From: Candidatus Cloacimonadota bacterium
GTDB taxonomy: Bacteria; Muiribacteriota; UBA6191
Assembly (NCBI GenBank): GCA_023954715.1
Contig: JAGSHD010000008.1
Span: forward strand, 124,001 to 188,000
DNA length: 64,000 nt
Reading direction: 5' to 3'
Of this stretch, positions 35,573 through 43,704 are shown one piece after another; position 1 is the stretch's first letter, and each line of letters opens with the position of its first letter. Both the position numbers and the translations under genes were made by a program. Under the pieces are notes generated by a model. That model was not told where the DNA came from and made no database searches. It saw only the letters and a program-made list of their open reading frames with translations.

Positions 35573-36943
35573 ATGAGATGGTTAGTTTTAGTATATAGCT
35601 TATTGTGCTTTCTACTCTTTTTGGTGTCCTTTCTTTTTTTGAATAGCTTCTTTTATGAGGGAATGCCCCCTGGGACTTACCTTGAGTCAGTAGATGTTTC
35701 TTCGATGAACTTTAAAGAGTTTCAAAAGCTTGCTAATGGTTCATTAAACCGAGTAAAATCCTATGTCTTTAAGATTAAGATTGATGATAGAACTATTTAT
35801 TTAGAGCAAGGCAGAAACTTACACTTTGCTATAAAGAAGCAAGATCTTTTAGATCAATATAGGGCGGCCAAAAAGCGTGTATCTTTCCTTCAAAGATTAA
35901 AGACTTTTGTTACTTTAGATTATCAAAGATATGATATTCCACTTCGAGTGAGTATTGATCATGAAAGAAGTATTAAAGCATTATCCAGATATTTTTCTCA
36001 ATATGAAGGCGAAGTTGTTCGCCTTGAAAAGAGCCAGCTTGTTCGCTCTCAAAAGCAAGTAGATTATAAATCATTGTTTACAGAAATTGATGAAATTATC
36101 GCAAAGCAACCAGCAAACATGTATTCATTAAAAGTTGGTTTTATTCAATCTAGTGTGGGAGAGACTATAGAACAAAGTAAGTTGTTTTTATTATCAGAAG
36201 CGTCTACGGAGAGCTTAAGTAGTTCGCGTGCCTATGATTTAATGACTGATTTACTTAATGTAGAGAGTTCAATATTGTTAAACCCTGGGGATGTATTTTC
36301 TTTTAAACAATTTGTTGAAAAAAAGGAGATTGATTTAAAGTTTTATGAAGATCCAATGATTTCTTTTGATGATTATACTTACTATGACTACCATGGTCTA
36401 GAGGTTTTGGCTAGCTTAATACTACAGGTTTCTACCGCAAGTGGTTTACAAATATCAGAAAACCATTATCAAATTAATATATTGCCAGGGGCAAGTGTCA
36501 CACGTAACTCTTTTTCTTGTAATCTGTCTGGTAAAAGGGACTTACGAATATTACAAAGTAAGAGAGAGCCATTACGGATAGTGTTGCAATTATCTGAAGG
36601 TGTCTTATCCGTTGGTGTGTATTCTTTTGAGTCACCCAAAGAAACCTATCGTTTGAAATTGGATTTTTACAAATCGGTTTACCCTACTATCGAATCGCAA
36701 GAAGATGTGTTTTTAGATCCTAATGCGATCAAGATTTTACGCAAACCACTCAATGGGTTAATGAGCCAGTTTAAAAGGCAAGTTTTTAGAAATGGTGCTC
36801 AAGTTTCATACAACCGTATAAAAAAGCGTAAGATAGACCCTAGAAATGGTCTGCTCTTAGTGGGCACTGGGGTTCGTAATATCTACGATCCTAGGATTTT
36901 GTATACACTAGGACTTCAAGAGTTAAACCAAGCTGAAAACTAG
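35573..36943 (+). CDS. divergent VanW/YoaR-like envelope protein
   Basis: 456 residues. One N-terminal membrane segment (VLVYSLLCFLLFLVSFLFLNS). The first 170 residues resemble the peptidoglycan-binding-like domain that precedes VanW (GTYLESVDVSSMNFKEFQKLANG). From about 230 the VanW pattern is seen: LNPGDVFSFKQFVEK, LASLILQVSTASGLQISENHYQINILPGASVTR, and REPLRIVLQL. In typical VanW proteins the segment before QVST reads GGGICQVST. Here the three Gly and the Cys are missing (LASLILQVST), so any function that depends on that motif may be lost or altered. It lies 9 bp after the TPR membrane protein gene and is co-transcribed with it. Confidence 0.7.
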   Translation: MRWLVLVYSLLCFLLFLVSFLFLNSFFYEGMPPGTYLESVDVSSMNFKEFQKLANGSLNRVKSYVFKIKIDDRTIYLEQGRNLHFAIKKQDLLDQYRAAKKRVSFLQRLKTFVTLDYQRYDIPLRVSIDHERSIKALSRYFSQYEGEVVRLEKSQLVRSQKQVDYKSLFTEIDEIIAKQPANMYSLKVGFIQSSVGETIEQSKLFLLSEASTESLSSSRAYDLMTDLLNVESSILLNPGDVFSFKQFVEKKEIDLKFYEDPMISFDDYTYYDYHGLEVLASLILQVSTASGLQISENHYQINILPGASVTRNSFSCNLSGKRDLRILQSKREPLRIVLQLSEGVLSVGVYSFESPKETYRLKLDFYKSVYPTIESQEDVFLDPNAIKILRKPLNGLMSQFKRQVFRNGAQVSYNRIKKRKIDPRNGLLLVGTGVRNIYDPRILYTLGLQELNQAEN

Positions 36944-37185
36944 CCTTCGCTTCAATATCTTTTGTGCTGAAATTGACCTCTAAAACTTATATATTCTTTG
37001 TTAACTTTGTATTTGATGAGCCAATCCATTCACACTCTGTTCTATTTTATACTTTTTGTAAATAAAAACAAAAAACTAAAGATGGGGTCTATTCACTATG
37101 GAGTTTTTAGCTTATACTGATACATGTGTCTGAAAAACTGATGCAAAGTATATATGATTAAATCCACGGATGGAGGAAGTCTAAG

Positions 37186-37359
37186 ATGAAATACAAAGAT
37201 TCTAAAAGTCTATATATTGACTTTATGTTAAACAAGCTTACTCGTGAAGGTCTATTAAAGGAACTACGCAACTTTAGTGAAGATCAAAGAGAAGAGCTTT
37301 TTGCTTTGTCAAAAATGCAAATCTTTAAAGAATTGTATTATCAAGAAATGCTTGGTTAA
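37186..37359 (+). CDS. 57-residue helical protein preceding the radical SAM gene
   Basis: A small ORF with a good ribosome-binding site (GGAGGA at 37172-37177, 8 bp before the ATG), starting MKYKDSKSLYIDFMLNKL and ending QEMLG. It is separated from the next radical SAM gene by only 8 bp, and nothing else intervenes, so both are in one operon. It is charged, with amphipathic helices, and has no Cys, no signal peptide and no known domain that I recognise. It could be a RiPP-type precursor or leader, a small partner protein of the radical SAM enzyme, or a regulatory peptide. The absence of Cys rules out sactipeptide-type thioether rings. The translation and ribosome site are direct evidence; the function is open. 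Confidence 0.7.
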   Translation: MKYKDSKSLYIDFMLNKLTREGLLKELRNFSEDQREELFALSKMQIFKELYYQEMLG

Positions 37360-37367
37360 TCCTTAAG

Positions 37368-38417
37368 ATGATATTGGATAAGCTCAAAGAGTTGTATGTT
37401 TCTGCGCCTTTTCGTAATGTAGTGTTAAACCACTTAGAGAGGTCTTTTCGAAGTGCCAAGTCGTTTTCATTACCTATCGTTATTCAACTCGAACTAACTA
37501 ATCTTTGTAATCTGTCTTGTAGTACTTGTGCTCATTCCTACTGGGATGCTTCTCTAAACAAACCCCAGTTTTTAAATGTAGACTTATTGGCTTCTTATGA
37601 GTTTTTATATGAAACCTGCTCTGAATTTTTGTTGGGTGGTTATGGAGAGCCTCTTCTAAACAAGGCATTTGATGACATACTAAACTGGACAAAGAGAGAT
37701 CCTAATAAAATAGTTACTCTTATCACTAATGCCACTTTATTTCCGAGTAAGATAAATTCGTTAGATTTGATAGACATTGTAACTATATCTATGGATGGTG
37801 TTCACAATGTTTATGAAGAACATAGACATACACCTTTTCAAAATCTACAAGATAACTTAGACTTGTTTCGAGCTAAATATCCAAATAAGAGACTTGATGT
37901 AAATTTGGTTTGGAACAAAAAGACACATCAAAACTTGTTAAAAGTAGTAGAATTTCTTAATAAATATAATGTAACGAAGTTAAATCTTCTACCAGAGAAA
38001 ATCTATTCTACAGACCGATTAGGTGACTGTTTGTTTGATGCGAAAGATTTGCATGGTGTTTATGTTTCATTGCAAGAGGTTGTGAGGTCAACTAATATAA
38101 AGATTAACTATCCAAACTTTTTGAAAGAGAATCAGCAATGTAATCAGCCTTTAGACGGTATCTTTATTTTAGCAGATGGCGAGATAATGGCTTGTTGTTC
38201 CGCAATATTTAGGGGAAACAATGAAAGATTTTCTTTAGGTTATTTAAAGGAATTCAGTAAAGAGAAGTTTTTAGAATTTTTTAATCAAGAAAAAATGATA
38301 GAGTATCGTAGGGCTAGACTACAAGGAGAGCCATACAAAAAGCAGTGTGAAGATTGTTCTTTTCGTAAGATTCAAGGAGCTCACCTTGATCGAAGTTTGG
38401 ATAAACTCACTATTTAG
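37368..38417 (+). CDS. radical SAM/SPASM protein
   Basis: 349 residues. Radical SAM cluster motif CNLSCSTC at Cys47, Cys51 and Cys54, preceded by the typical strand IQLELTNL. Then GGYGEPLLNKAF (the GGE-like SAM-binding region) and TLITNATLF, with DIVTISMDGVH as the next strand. C-terminal Cys residues in ADGEIMACCSAIF, KKQCEDCSFRK and a further Cys in QQCNQPLDG form a SPASM-like auxiliary cluster. Such enzymes make a 5'-deoxyadenosyl radical and often modify peptides or sugars. The gene follows the 57-codon ORF by 8 bp and precedes the coiled-coil gene by 90 bp. The SPASM region places it with peptide- or glycan-modifying radical SAM enzymes; the substrate is unknown. Confidence 0.92.
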   Translation: MILDKLKELYVSAPFRNVVLNHLERSFRSAKSFSLPIVIQLELTNLCNLSCSTCAHSYWDASLNKPQFLNVDLLASYEFLYETCSEFLLGGYGEPLLNKAFDDILNWTKRDPNKIVTLITNATLFPSKINSLDLIDIVTISMDGVHNVYEEHRHTPFQNLQDNLDLFRAKYPNKRLDVNLVWNKKTHQNLLKVVEFLNKYNVTKLNLLPEKIYSTDRLGDCLFDAKDLHGVYVSLQEVVRSTNIKINYPNFLKENQQCNQPLDGIFILADGEIMACCSAIFRGNNERFSLGYLKEFSKEKFLEFFNQEKMIEYRRARLQGEPYKKQCEDCSFRKIQGAHLDRSLDKLTI

Positions 38418-38507
38418 CTTAGATTTTTCATAAAATCCATTTCGCTTTATTTTAAATACCTATAAATTGAGTTAACATGAGTTGTTGTTTCATTTATTTA
38501 TACAAAA

Positions 38508-39698
38508 ATGGTTTCCATGGGCTTTATTGAAGAAAAATTTCATGAAAGAGTTTTGGCTCGTTATCAAAACTTAATCGAAAAATATCACAAATCTAGAGAT
38601 CGTGTGATTGCATTGGAGATCCATCAAGATTTACTAAAATCTCAAGTTAAGGACTTAAGTAAGCATTTAACTACGATACAAGCTTTATTGAAAAACCACG
38701 AAGTATTGATTCCAAATCTAGAAAAAGAAGTTCATCGTTTAAAGAGTGAGTACGATCATATTGAGGATGAACACTTACAGTTGTTAAACTATGAAAAAGT
38801 CCTGAAAAATGAGATTGGATCATTGCAAAAAGAGCATAAAACTCTGCAAGAGTTTATACAAGATCTTGAGACTCGATACAAGTCACTTCACGACAACCAT
38901 ATTCAAGTTAGCGCCTGGAATAAAGAAATGGATCTGCAAAAAAGTAAATTGCAGGAGGAGTTTGATAAACTTTTACAGTCTTATAAAAATTTAGAGAATG
39001 AATTTGAGTTACGTTTAAATGATGTTGAGGAGTTAAGTACTGTAGTCGAGCAGGAATCTACTAAGTATAAAGTACTTTGGTCAGATCATAATAAGGTATT
39101 GAGTGAGTTTGATGAGCGAAAAAAGATACAATGTGACCAAGAGCAGCAGTTAACAGAGCTGTCTAACTATGTGGTAGAGTTAGAGACCATCAAAACAGAT
39201 AATGAGCGTGAACACGACAAGCTAATGGAGCTTGTGGATCAAAACCAAAAAATTCATAAAGATTTAAATACTCATATTAGCTCACTAAAAGAAGAAAATC
39301 ATAGATATACTAATATTCAAAAAGACTTGAATGATCATATTCAATCGTTAAAAGAAGAAAACACAAGATATTCTACTATACATAATGATTTGAATGATCA
39401 TATCCATAGCTTACAAGAAGAAAATAGTAGAATGAGTAATATTCATAAAGACTTGAAGAGCCATATTAACAGCTTACAAGAAGAAAACTCTAGATACATT
39501 GAAATTCAGAAAACAGATAAGAGTGAGCATGAAAAATTGGTTTCTTATATTAAAATATTAGAGGATGAGGCAGTTTCAATTAAAGCAGATAATGAGCAAG
39601 TTCGTCTTCACCGTGATGAGATCAGTCTACAATTAAATCACATTCAAGCAAAATTGATATATAGAGTATGGCAAAAAGTGAAAGGTCTATTTCAATGA
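38508..39698 (+). CDS. coiled-coil protein with four 21-residue repeats
   Basis: 396 residues, entirely alpha-helical, without membrane segment or signal peptide. Residues 15-250 form a long heptad coiled coil (charged, rich in Glu, Lys, Leu, Asn). Residues 249-332 are four tandem copies of a 21-residue unit of the type IHKDLNxHIxSLKEENxRYxx. This equals exactly three heptads, so the phase is kept. The C-terminal end is a short basic-aromatic segment (LIYRVWQKVKGLFQ) that could bind a membrane. There is no clear ribosome site at the first ATG; MGFIEE at 38517 is an alternative. It sits inside the radical SAM/glycosyltransferase operon. It may act as scaffold or length-measuring rod, as known for the coiled coil of the O-antigen protein WbdD; that role is inferred. 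Confidence 0.75.
   Translation: MVSMGFIEEKFHERVLARYQNLIEKYHKSRDRVIALEIHQDLLKSQVKDLSKHLTTIQALLKNHEVLIPNLEKEVHRLKSEYDHIEDEHLQLLNYEKVLKNEIGSLQKEHKTLQEFIQDLETRYKSLHDNHIQVSAWNKEMDLQKSKLQEEFDKLLQSYKNLENEFELRLNDVEELSTVVEQESTKYKVLWSDHNKVLSEFDERKKIQCDQEQQLTELSNYVVELETIKTDNEREHDKLMELVDQNQKIHKDLNTHISSLKEENHRYTNIQKDLNDHIQSLKEENTRYSTIHNDLNDHIHSLQEENSRMSNIHKDLKSHINSLQEENSRYIEIQKTDKSEHEKLVSYIKILEDEAVSIKADNEQVRLHRDEISLQLNHIQAKLIYRVWQKVKGLFQ
39252..39503 (+). repeat. four tandem 63-bp repeats
   Basis: Four head-to-tail 63-bp units within the coiled-coil gene, each coding a 21-residue unit beginning I(H/Q)(K/N)DL and containing SL(K/Q)EEN. The units are diverged at nucleotide level but in perfect register. 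A fifth copy starts (IQK) and stops matching. Confidence 0.85.
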
Positions 39699-39708
39699 GG
39701 ATCAGTCT

Positions 39709-41067
39709 ATGATGAAACAAGAGAAGATAAATAGAAACTCCATTTTCACCCCCTTTATCGATAAAGAAATTAAACCTCAAAAATTAATTGAATTATTTTC
39801 ATCTGATAATGAAACTTTCTGTGATTTATATTTTAAACACTTACCAAACGAATATACTTTAACTAAAGACTTGTCAAAGTTAATAAAGAGTCAATCTAAA
39901 TGTATTTCTAATTGTGATTTCCCTGATTTTTTAAGAGCCCTTGGAGCAATTTGTCTCAATGTGTTTATAGGCCCAAAGCGTATTCTGTTTGATATAACTT
40001 ACTCTTGTAACTTAGATTGTCTATATTGTCGTAGACATTCGCCTATTAATCCTGGTGATGAAGAAAAATTGATTCCAGAGAGAGCGCATGACTTCTTTCC
40101 TTATGATGAGTTGGTTCAAGTCTTAGATGATGCTCAAGATATGATGGTAGAAGAAGTGCTTTTAGTTGGTGGAGGAGAGCCAAGCATTCACCCTCAGTTT
40201 TTTGATATTGTTAAAGCTGTTAAAGTAAGGGGCTTTTTGTTAAGTTTTAGTACAAACGGTTTAAGTATGACTAGTAAGTTGGCTGACTTAATAGTAAATG
40301 AGCAAGTTGACAATGTTACGGTTTCAGTAAGTGGAGTAAGTTTCGAATCTTATAAAAAAACGCACCCATCTATGTCACAAAAAGGGTTTGACAGATTGTT
40401 TAATAACTTTGAATATCTTCATAGTAAACGTAGAAAATACATAGCGGAGCATAAAGTGGAGTACTCCAAACCCTTTTGTATTTTTTTGCACGTTATAACC
40501 TCTGACAATTATCACGAGGTGATTGATATGGCTTTAATAGGTCAGGAGTATGGCTTTGACACGATCTGGTATAAGTTGGTTCATCCAAGCGAATGGTCAA
40601 GACATCTTTGCTTAAATGAAGAGCAAGCGGCTCAGGTCAAAGAAGACTTTAAATATTTAAAGACTGTGGCTCCTAAGTTAAAAATTAAAATCGATGACTA
40701 TATGGATCATGAGATAGATAATTTGGAGCCATCTGGTGATTGGTCGGGATATTTTCATGATGAAAAGCGCTGTTTTGTAGGCTGGAACTTTTCTTATGTA
40801 GATCTAAGTACAGATTATAGTTTTTGTTGTGGAGACAGAATTATAGGGCAATCTAAGTCTTACGATAATTATAAGCAATTTTGGACTTCAGATGAATATA
40901 AAAAAGTAAGAAAATGTGGTAGAGATATAAACTATGGTGAAAAAAACATTGTTGGGTATAATGGTGTTTCTTTAATAGATGATTTTTGTAAGTCTTGTGA
41001 CAATACAAATTTTAATGAAGAGATGGAAGACTTAATTCATGATTATGGACTATCTAAGTTTTTATAG
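39709..41067 (+). CDS. radical SAM protein with SPASM-like C-terminus
   Basis: 452 residues. A 90-residue N-terminal region without recognised domain (KLIELFSSDNETFCDLYFKHLP) precedes the radical SAM core: DITYSCNLDCLYCRR with Cys100, Cys104 and Cys107. Then come LVGGGEPSIHPQFF and LSFSTNGLSM, and VTVSVSGVSFESYKKTHPS. The motif HVITSDNYHEV is shared with the other two plus-strand radical SAM proteins of this cluster (HVISRLNYKDF, NVINRLNVHEI). C-terminal Cys sets (KRCFVGW, SFCCGD, VRKCGRD, FCKSCDN) suggest one or two auxiliary FeS clusters. An ATG pair at 39709 and 39712 is preceded by GAGG. It lies 10 bp after the coiled-coil gene, in the same operon. Confidence 0.92.
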   Translation: MMKQEKINRNSIFTPFIDKEIKPQKLIELFSSDNETFCDLYFKHLPNEYTLTKDLSKLIKSQSKCISNCDFPDFLRALGAICLNVFIGPKRILFDITYSCNLDCLYCRRHSPINPGDEEKLIPERAHDFFPYDELVQVLDDAQDMMVEEVLLVGGGEPSIHPQFFDIVKAVKVRGFLLSFSTNGLSMTSKLADLIVNEQVDNVTVSVSGVSFESYKKTHPSMSQKGFDRLFNNFEYLHSKRRKYIAEHKVEYSKPFCIFLHVITSDNYHEVIDMALIGQEYGFDTIWYKLVHPSEWSRHLCLNEEQAAQVKEDFKYLKTVAPKLKIKIDDYMDHEIDNLEPSGDWSGYFHDEKRCFVGWNFSYVDLSTDYSFCCGDRIIGQSKSYDNYKQFWTSDEYKKVRKCGRDINYGEKNIVGYNGVSLIDDFCKSCDNTNFNEEMEDLIHDYGLSKFL

Positions 41068-41220
41068 GACTTCGCTTTTTTAGTTATCGAATGCTTCCTA
41101 AAAATATTTTTACTTTCATTTTTTGTACCTAGATTCATTAGAATAGTTCTAGAATACATTGAAGTATTGATTTTCCTTTGCTAGACTGAGTTATTCAATT
41201 TATTTTAAAAGGACAGAGTG

Positions 41221-43704
41221 ATGCATATTTTAATGGTTCATCCTCATGATATATATTCTTCGTTAGAGCCATGGACTGTGCGTATCACATACCTAGCGGA
41301 ACAATTTGTAAAAATGGGACATAAGGTTCGACTGGTCTATCACCTTGAAAATCCTCATCAAAGGCCTGATGTCATGAAGCATCGCCAAGAGTTTTCGTTT
41401 CAGACTATACCGATGATACGGTTTTCATCTACTCTCTTGTACAAGACAAAAAAAATGATAGAGCTTGCTCAATGGGCTGATGTAATTCATTTTCAAAAGG
41501 CTTTTGCATATTGCTCAATTCCCTCTATTATCGCTGGTGTTGCTACAGGTACTCCTGTTCACTATGATTGGGATGATTGGGAAGCAGAGATTTTTAAAAA
41601 CTCTTGTCCTGAAGATGACTATTGGTACAAATATACGCACCACGTAGAACGCTTGATTCCGAAACTTGTAGATACTGTATCGGTTGCCTCTTTATCATTA
41701 TGGCAACAGGCAACTGCTTTAGGTGTTGATCATACTCTTGTTTTTCAGGCTCCCGTAGGTGGAGATCCAAATCACTTTAATCCCGATGGATTAGATGTGA
41801 GTGATGTCTTATCTCAGTACGAATTCAAAGAAAATATTGTTACATATATGGGCCAGTTGCATGGAGCACAATATTGCTCTTTGTTTCTTGAGGCTGCCTC
41901 TAAACTTCGTGAAAAAAGAGATGATATTACATTTTTAGTCATCGGAAATGGTTCACAATTTTTGGATTTAATGAAACAAGCAGAGACACTTGGCTTAAAT
42001 GATTGCATTATCTTTACTGGTTCTGTGCCCCATGATGTGATACCTAAATTTTTAAAGGTTTCAGATGTGTGTGTTGCAGCATTTGAAGATACTCCTCAGG
42101 TACGAACAAAATCTCCATTAAAGATTTGTGAATATATGGCTGCTGGTAAAGCTATTGTTGCTAGTGATGTTGGTGAAGTATCTAATATGCTGGACAATGG
42201 AAATGCAGGTGTGTTGGTTCCGGCTGGGGACCCCTTACCTTTAGCTGCGGGGATTCAAAAACTTTTATCTGATCCAGACTTGCGTAAGCATCTGGAGTAT
42301 AATGCTAGGCAACGCTCTTTAGATACCTATAATTGGACTAAAACAGCTGAAAGTCTCATGAACGCCTATCACTTAGGGATGGGTAAGAAAAAAAAAATTG
42401 CTCGCCGTTTCAAATTTCTGAAATGGGAACGGCTGTATAGATTTTTATTTCAATCCAATTCAAAGTTTGAATGTGAGGATCTTCCACAGGGTAAAATGAT
42501 TTCAACTTTGGATGACTTTAAGCGGATGGCAGGGGTTCAATCGGTAAGTGATTCTTTTATCGGGCCACAGTTAGTGCAACTAGATGTAACAAATCTTTGT
42601 AATAATGACTGTGTGGCATGTTGGTCAAACTCTCCTATGCTTGAAGATCTTATGATAGATACAGCATCAAAAAAAGATACTATCCCCTTGGATGTGTGTC
42701 ATCGAATCTTAGATGAAATGCACTCTATAGGTACTAAAGAGATATACATGGCAGGTGGAGGTGACCCTACGATGCATCCACAGCACTTTGAAGTATGGGA
42801 GAAGATTAAGGATCTGGGCATGGTATTATATGTCAATACTAATTTTGTAAGATTATGTACCACAGAAAAAATTAAACGTACTATATCTATGGGTTTAGAT
42901 CATTTTACGATTTCTATGTGGGCAGGGTCACCAGAAGCTTATTCAAAAACTCATCCAAATAAGGGGCCTAAAGACTTTGAAAAAGTAAAAAAGGGGCTAA
43001 CTTTGTTAAATAGCCTCAAAGAGTCAACTCCTTATGTAAAGGTCTATCATGTTATATCTAGGCTTAATTATAAAGATTTCTGGAACATGTTAGACTTTTG
43101 TGTGGATACAGGTTCGGAGTCCGTAGAGTTTACACTAGTAGATACTATTCCAGGTAAGACAGATCAGCTTTTATTAACTGAAGATGAGCGACAGTGGTTG
43201 TATGAGCAATGTCAGATTGTAGCAGATGAGTGTTACGATCAAAAATATAAAAATAAGGTATTGTTGTTTGGTTTTGAGCGATTTATGCGACGTTTATCTT
43301 CTGTTGACTCTAATGTAGGGGATCATGATAAAAATATCGTGGAGAGCTTTCCTTGTTACATCGGGCACCTTTTTGCTCGAATTATGCCAGATGGAGATGT
43401 AAATACTTGTCTAAAATCTCATCGAATGCCTACTGGAAACATATATGAGGACGGTTTTGATACTATTTGGTCTTCAAGTCGACAAAAATATTTTCGTAAA
43501 AAAGCACAAGTATATGAAAAACAAGATCCTATGTTTGCTCTGATTGGTAACAATGCTGAAGTGGATTGTGGATGTTACAAGTCATGTGATGATATTTCTA
43601 GAAATCAGTATATGCATAAGCGAGTATCAGAGCTTAACTTTCTTGAAAAAGGTTTTTTAAATGTGTATCGAGGGTACTTGGAGTCTACCGGTCAAAAGTT
43701 ATGA
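41221..43704 (+). CDS. fusion of GT4 glycosyltransferase and radical SAM/SPASM domains
   Basis: About 827 residues. An in-frame GTG at 41218 precedes ATG 41221; the latter is better spaced from AAAGGA and is preferred. Residues 1-385 are a GT-B glycosyltransferase of the GT4 type: VHPHDIYSSLEPWTVRI at the start, VIGNGSQFLDLM and TGSVPHDVIPKFL in the C-lobe, and SPLKICEYMAAGKAIVASDVGE with the sugar-nucleotide Glu motif. A basic linker (GKKKKIARRFKFLKWERLYRFLF, split here: GKKKKIARRF then KFLKW) follows. The radical SAM half starts near 445: LDVTNLCNNDCVACW with Cys460, 464 and 467, then MAGGGDPTMHP, ISMWAGSPEAYSKTHP, HVISRLNYKDF, a SPASM-like end with FPCYIGH, NTCLKSH and CGCYKSC. The two activities in one chain imply modification linked to glycan transfer. 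It overlaps the next gene by 4 bp. Confidence 0.93.
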   Translation: MHILMVHPHDIYSSLEPWTVRITYLAEQFVKMGHKVRLVYHLENPHQRPDVMKHRQEFSFQTIPMIRFSSTLLYKTKKMIELAQWADVIHFQKAFAYCSIPSIIAGVATGTPVHYDWDDWEAEIFKNSCPEDDYWYKYTHHVERLIPKLVDTVSVASLSLWQQATALGVDHTLVFQAPVGGDPNHFNPDGLDVSDVLSQYEFKENIVTYMGQLHGAQYCSLFLEAASKLREKRDDITFLVIGNGSQFLDLMKQAETLGLNDCIIFTGSVPHDVIPKFLKVSDVCVAAFEDTPQVRTKSPLKICEYMAAGKAIVASDVGEVSNMLDNGNAGVLVPAGDPLPLAAGIQKLLSDPDLRKHLEYNARQRSLDTYNWTKTAESLMNAYHLGMGKKKKIARRFKFLKWERLYRFLFQSNSKFECEDLPQGKMISTLDDFKRMAGVQSVSDSFIGPQLVQLDVTNLCNNDCVACWSNSPMLEDLMIDTASKKDTIPLDVCHRILDEMHSIGTKEIYMAGGGDPTMHPQHFEVWEKIKDLGMVLYVNTNFVRLCTTEKIKRTISMGLDHFTISMWAGSPEAYSKTHPNKGPKDFEKVKKGLTLLNSLKESTPYVKVYHVISRLNYKDFWNMLDFCVDTGSESVEFTLVDTIPGKTDQLLLTEDERQWLYEQCQIVADECYDQKYKNKVLLFGFERFMRRLSSVDSNVGDHDKNIVESFPCYIGHLFARIMPDGDVNTCLKSHRMPTGNIYEDGFDTIWSSSRQKYFRKKAQVYEKQDPMFALIGNNAEVDCGCYKSCDDISRNQYMHKRVSELNFLEKGFLNVYRGYLESTGQKL

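Noticed and set aside
39252..39503. Possible DNA-level satellite or integration repeat
   Set aside because: The 63-bp units stay in frame and code regular heptads; this is protein repeat structure.
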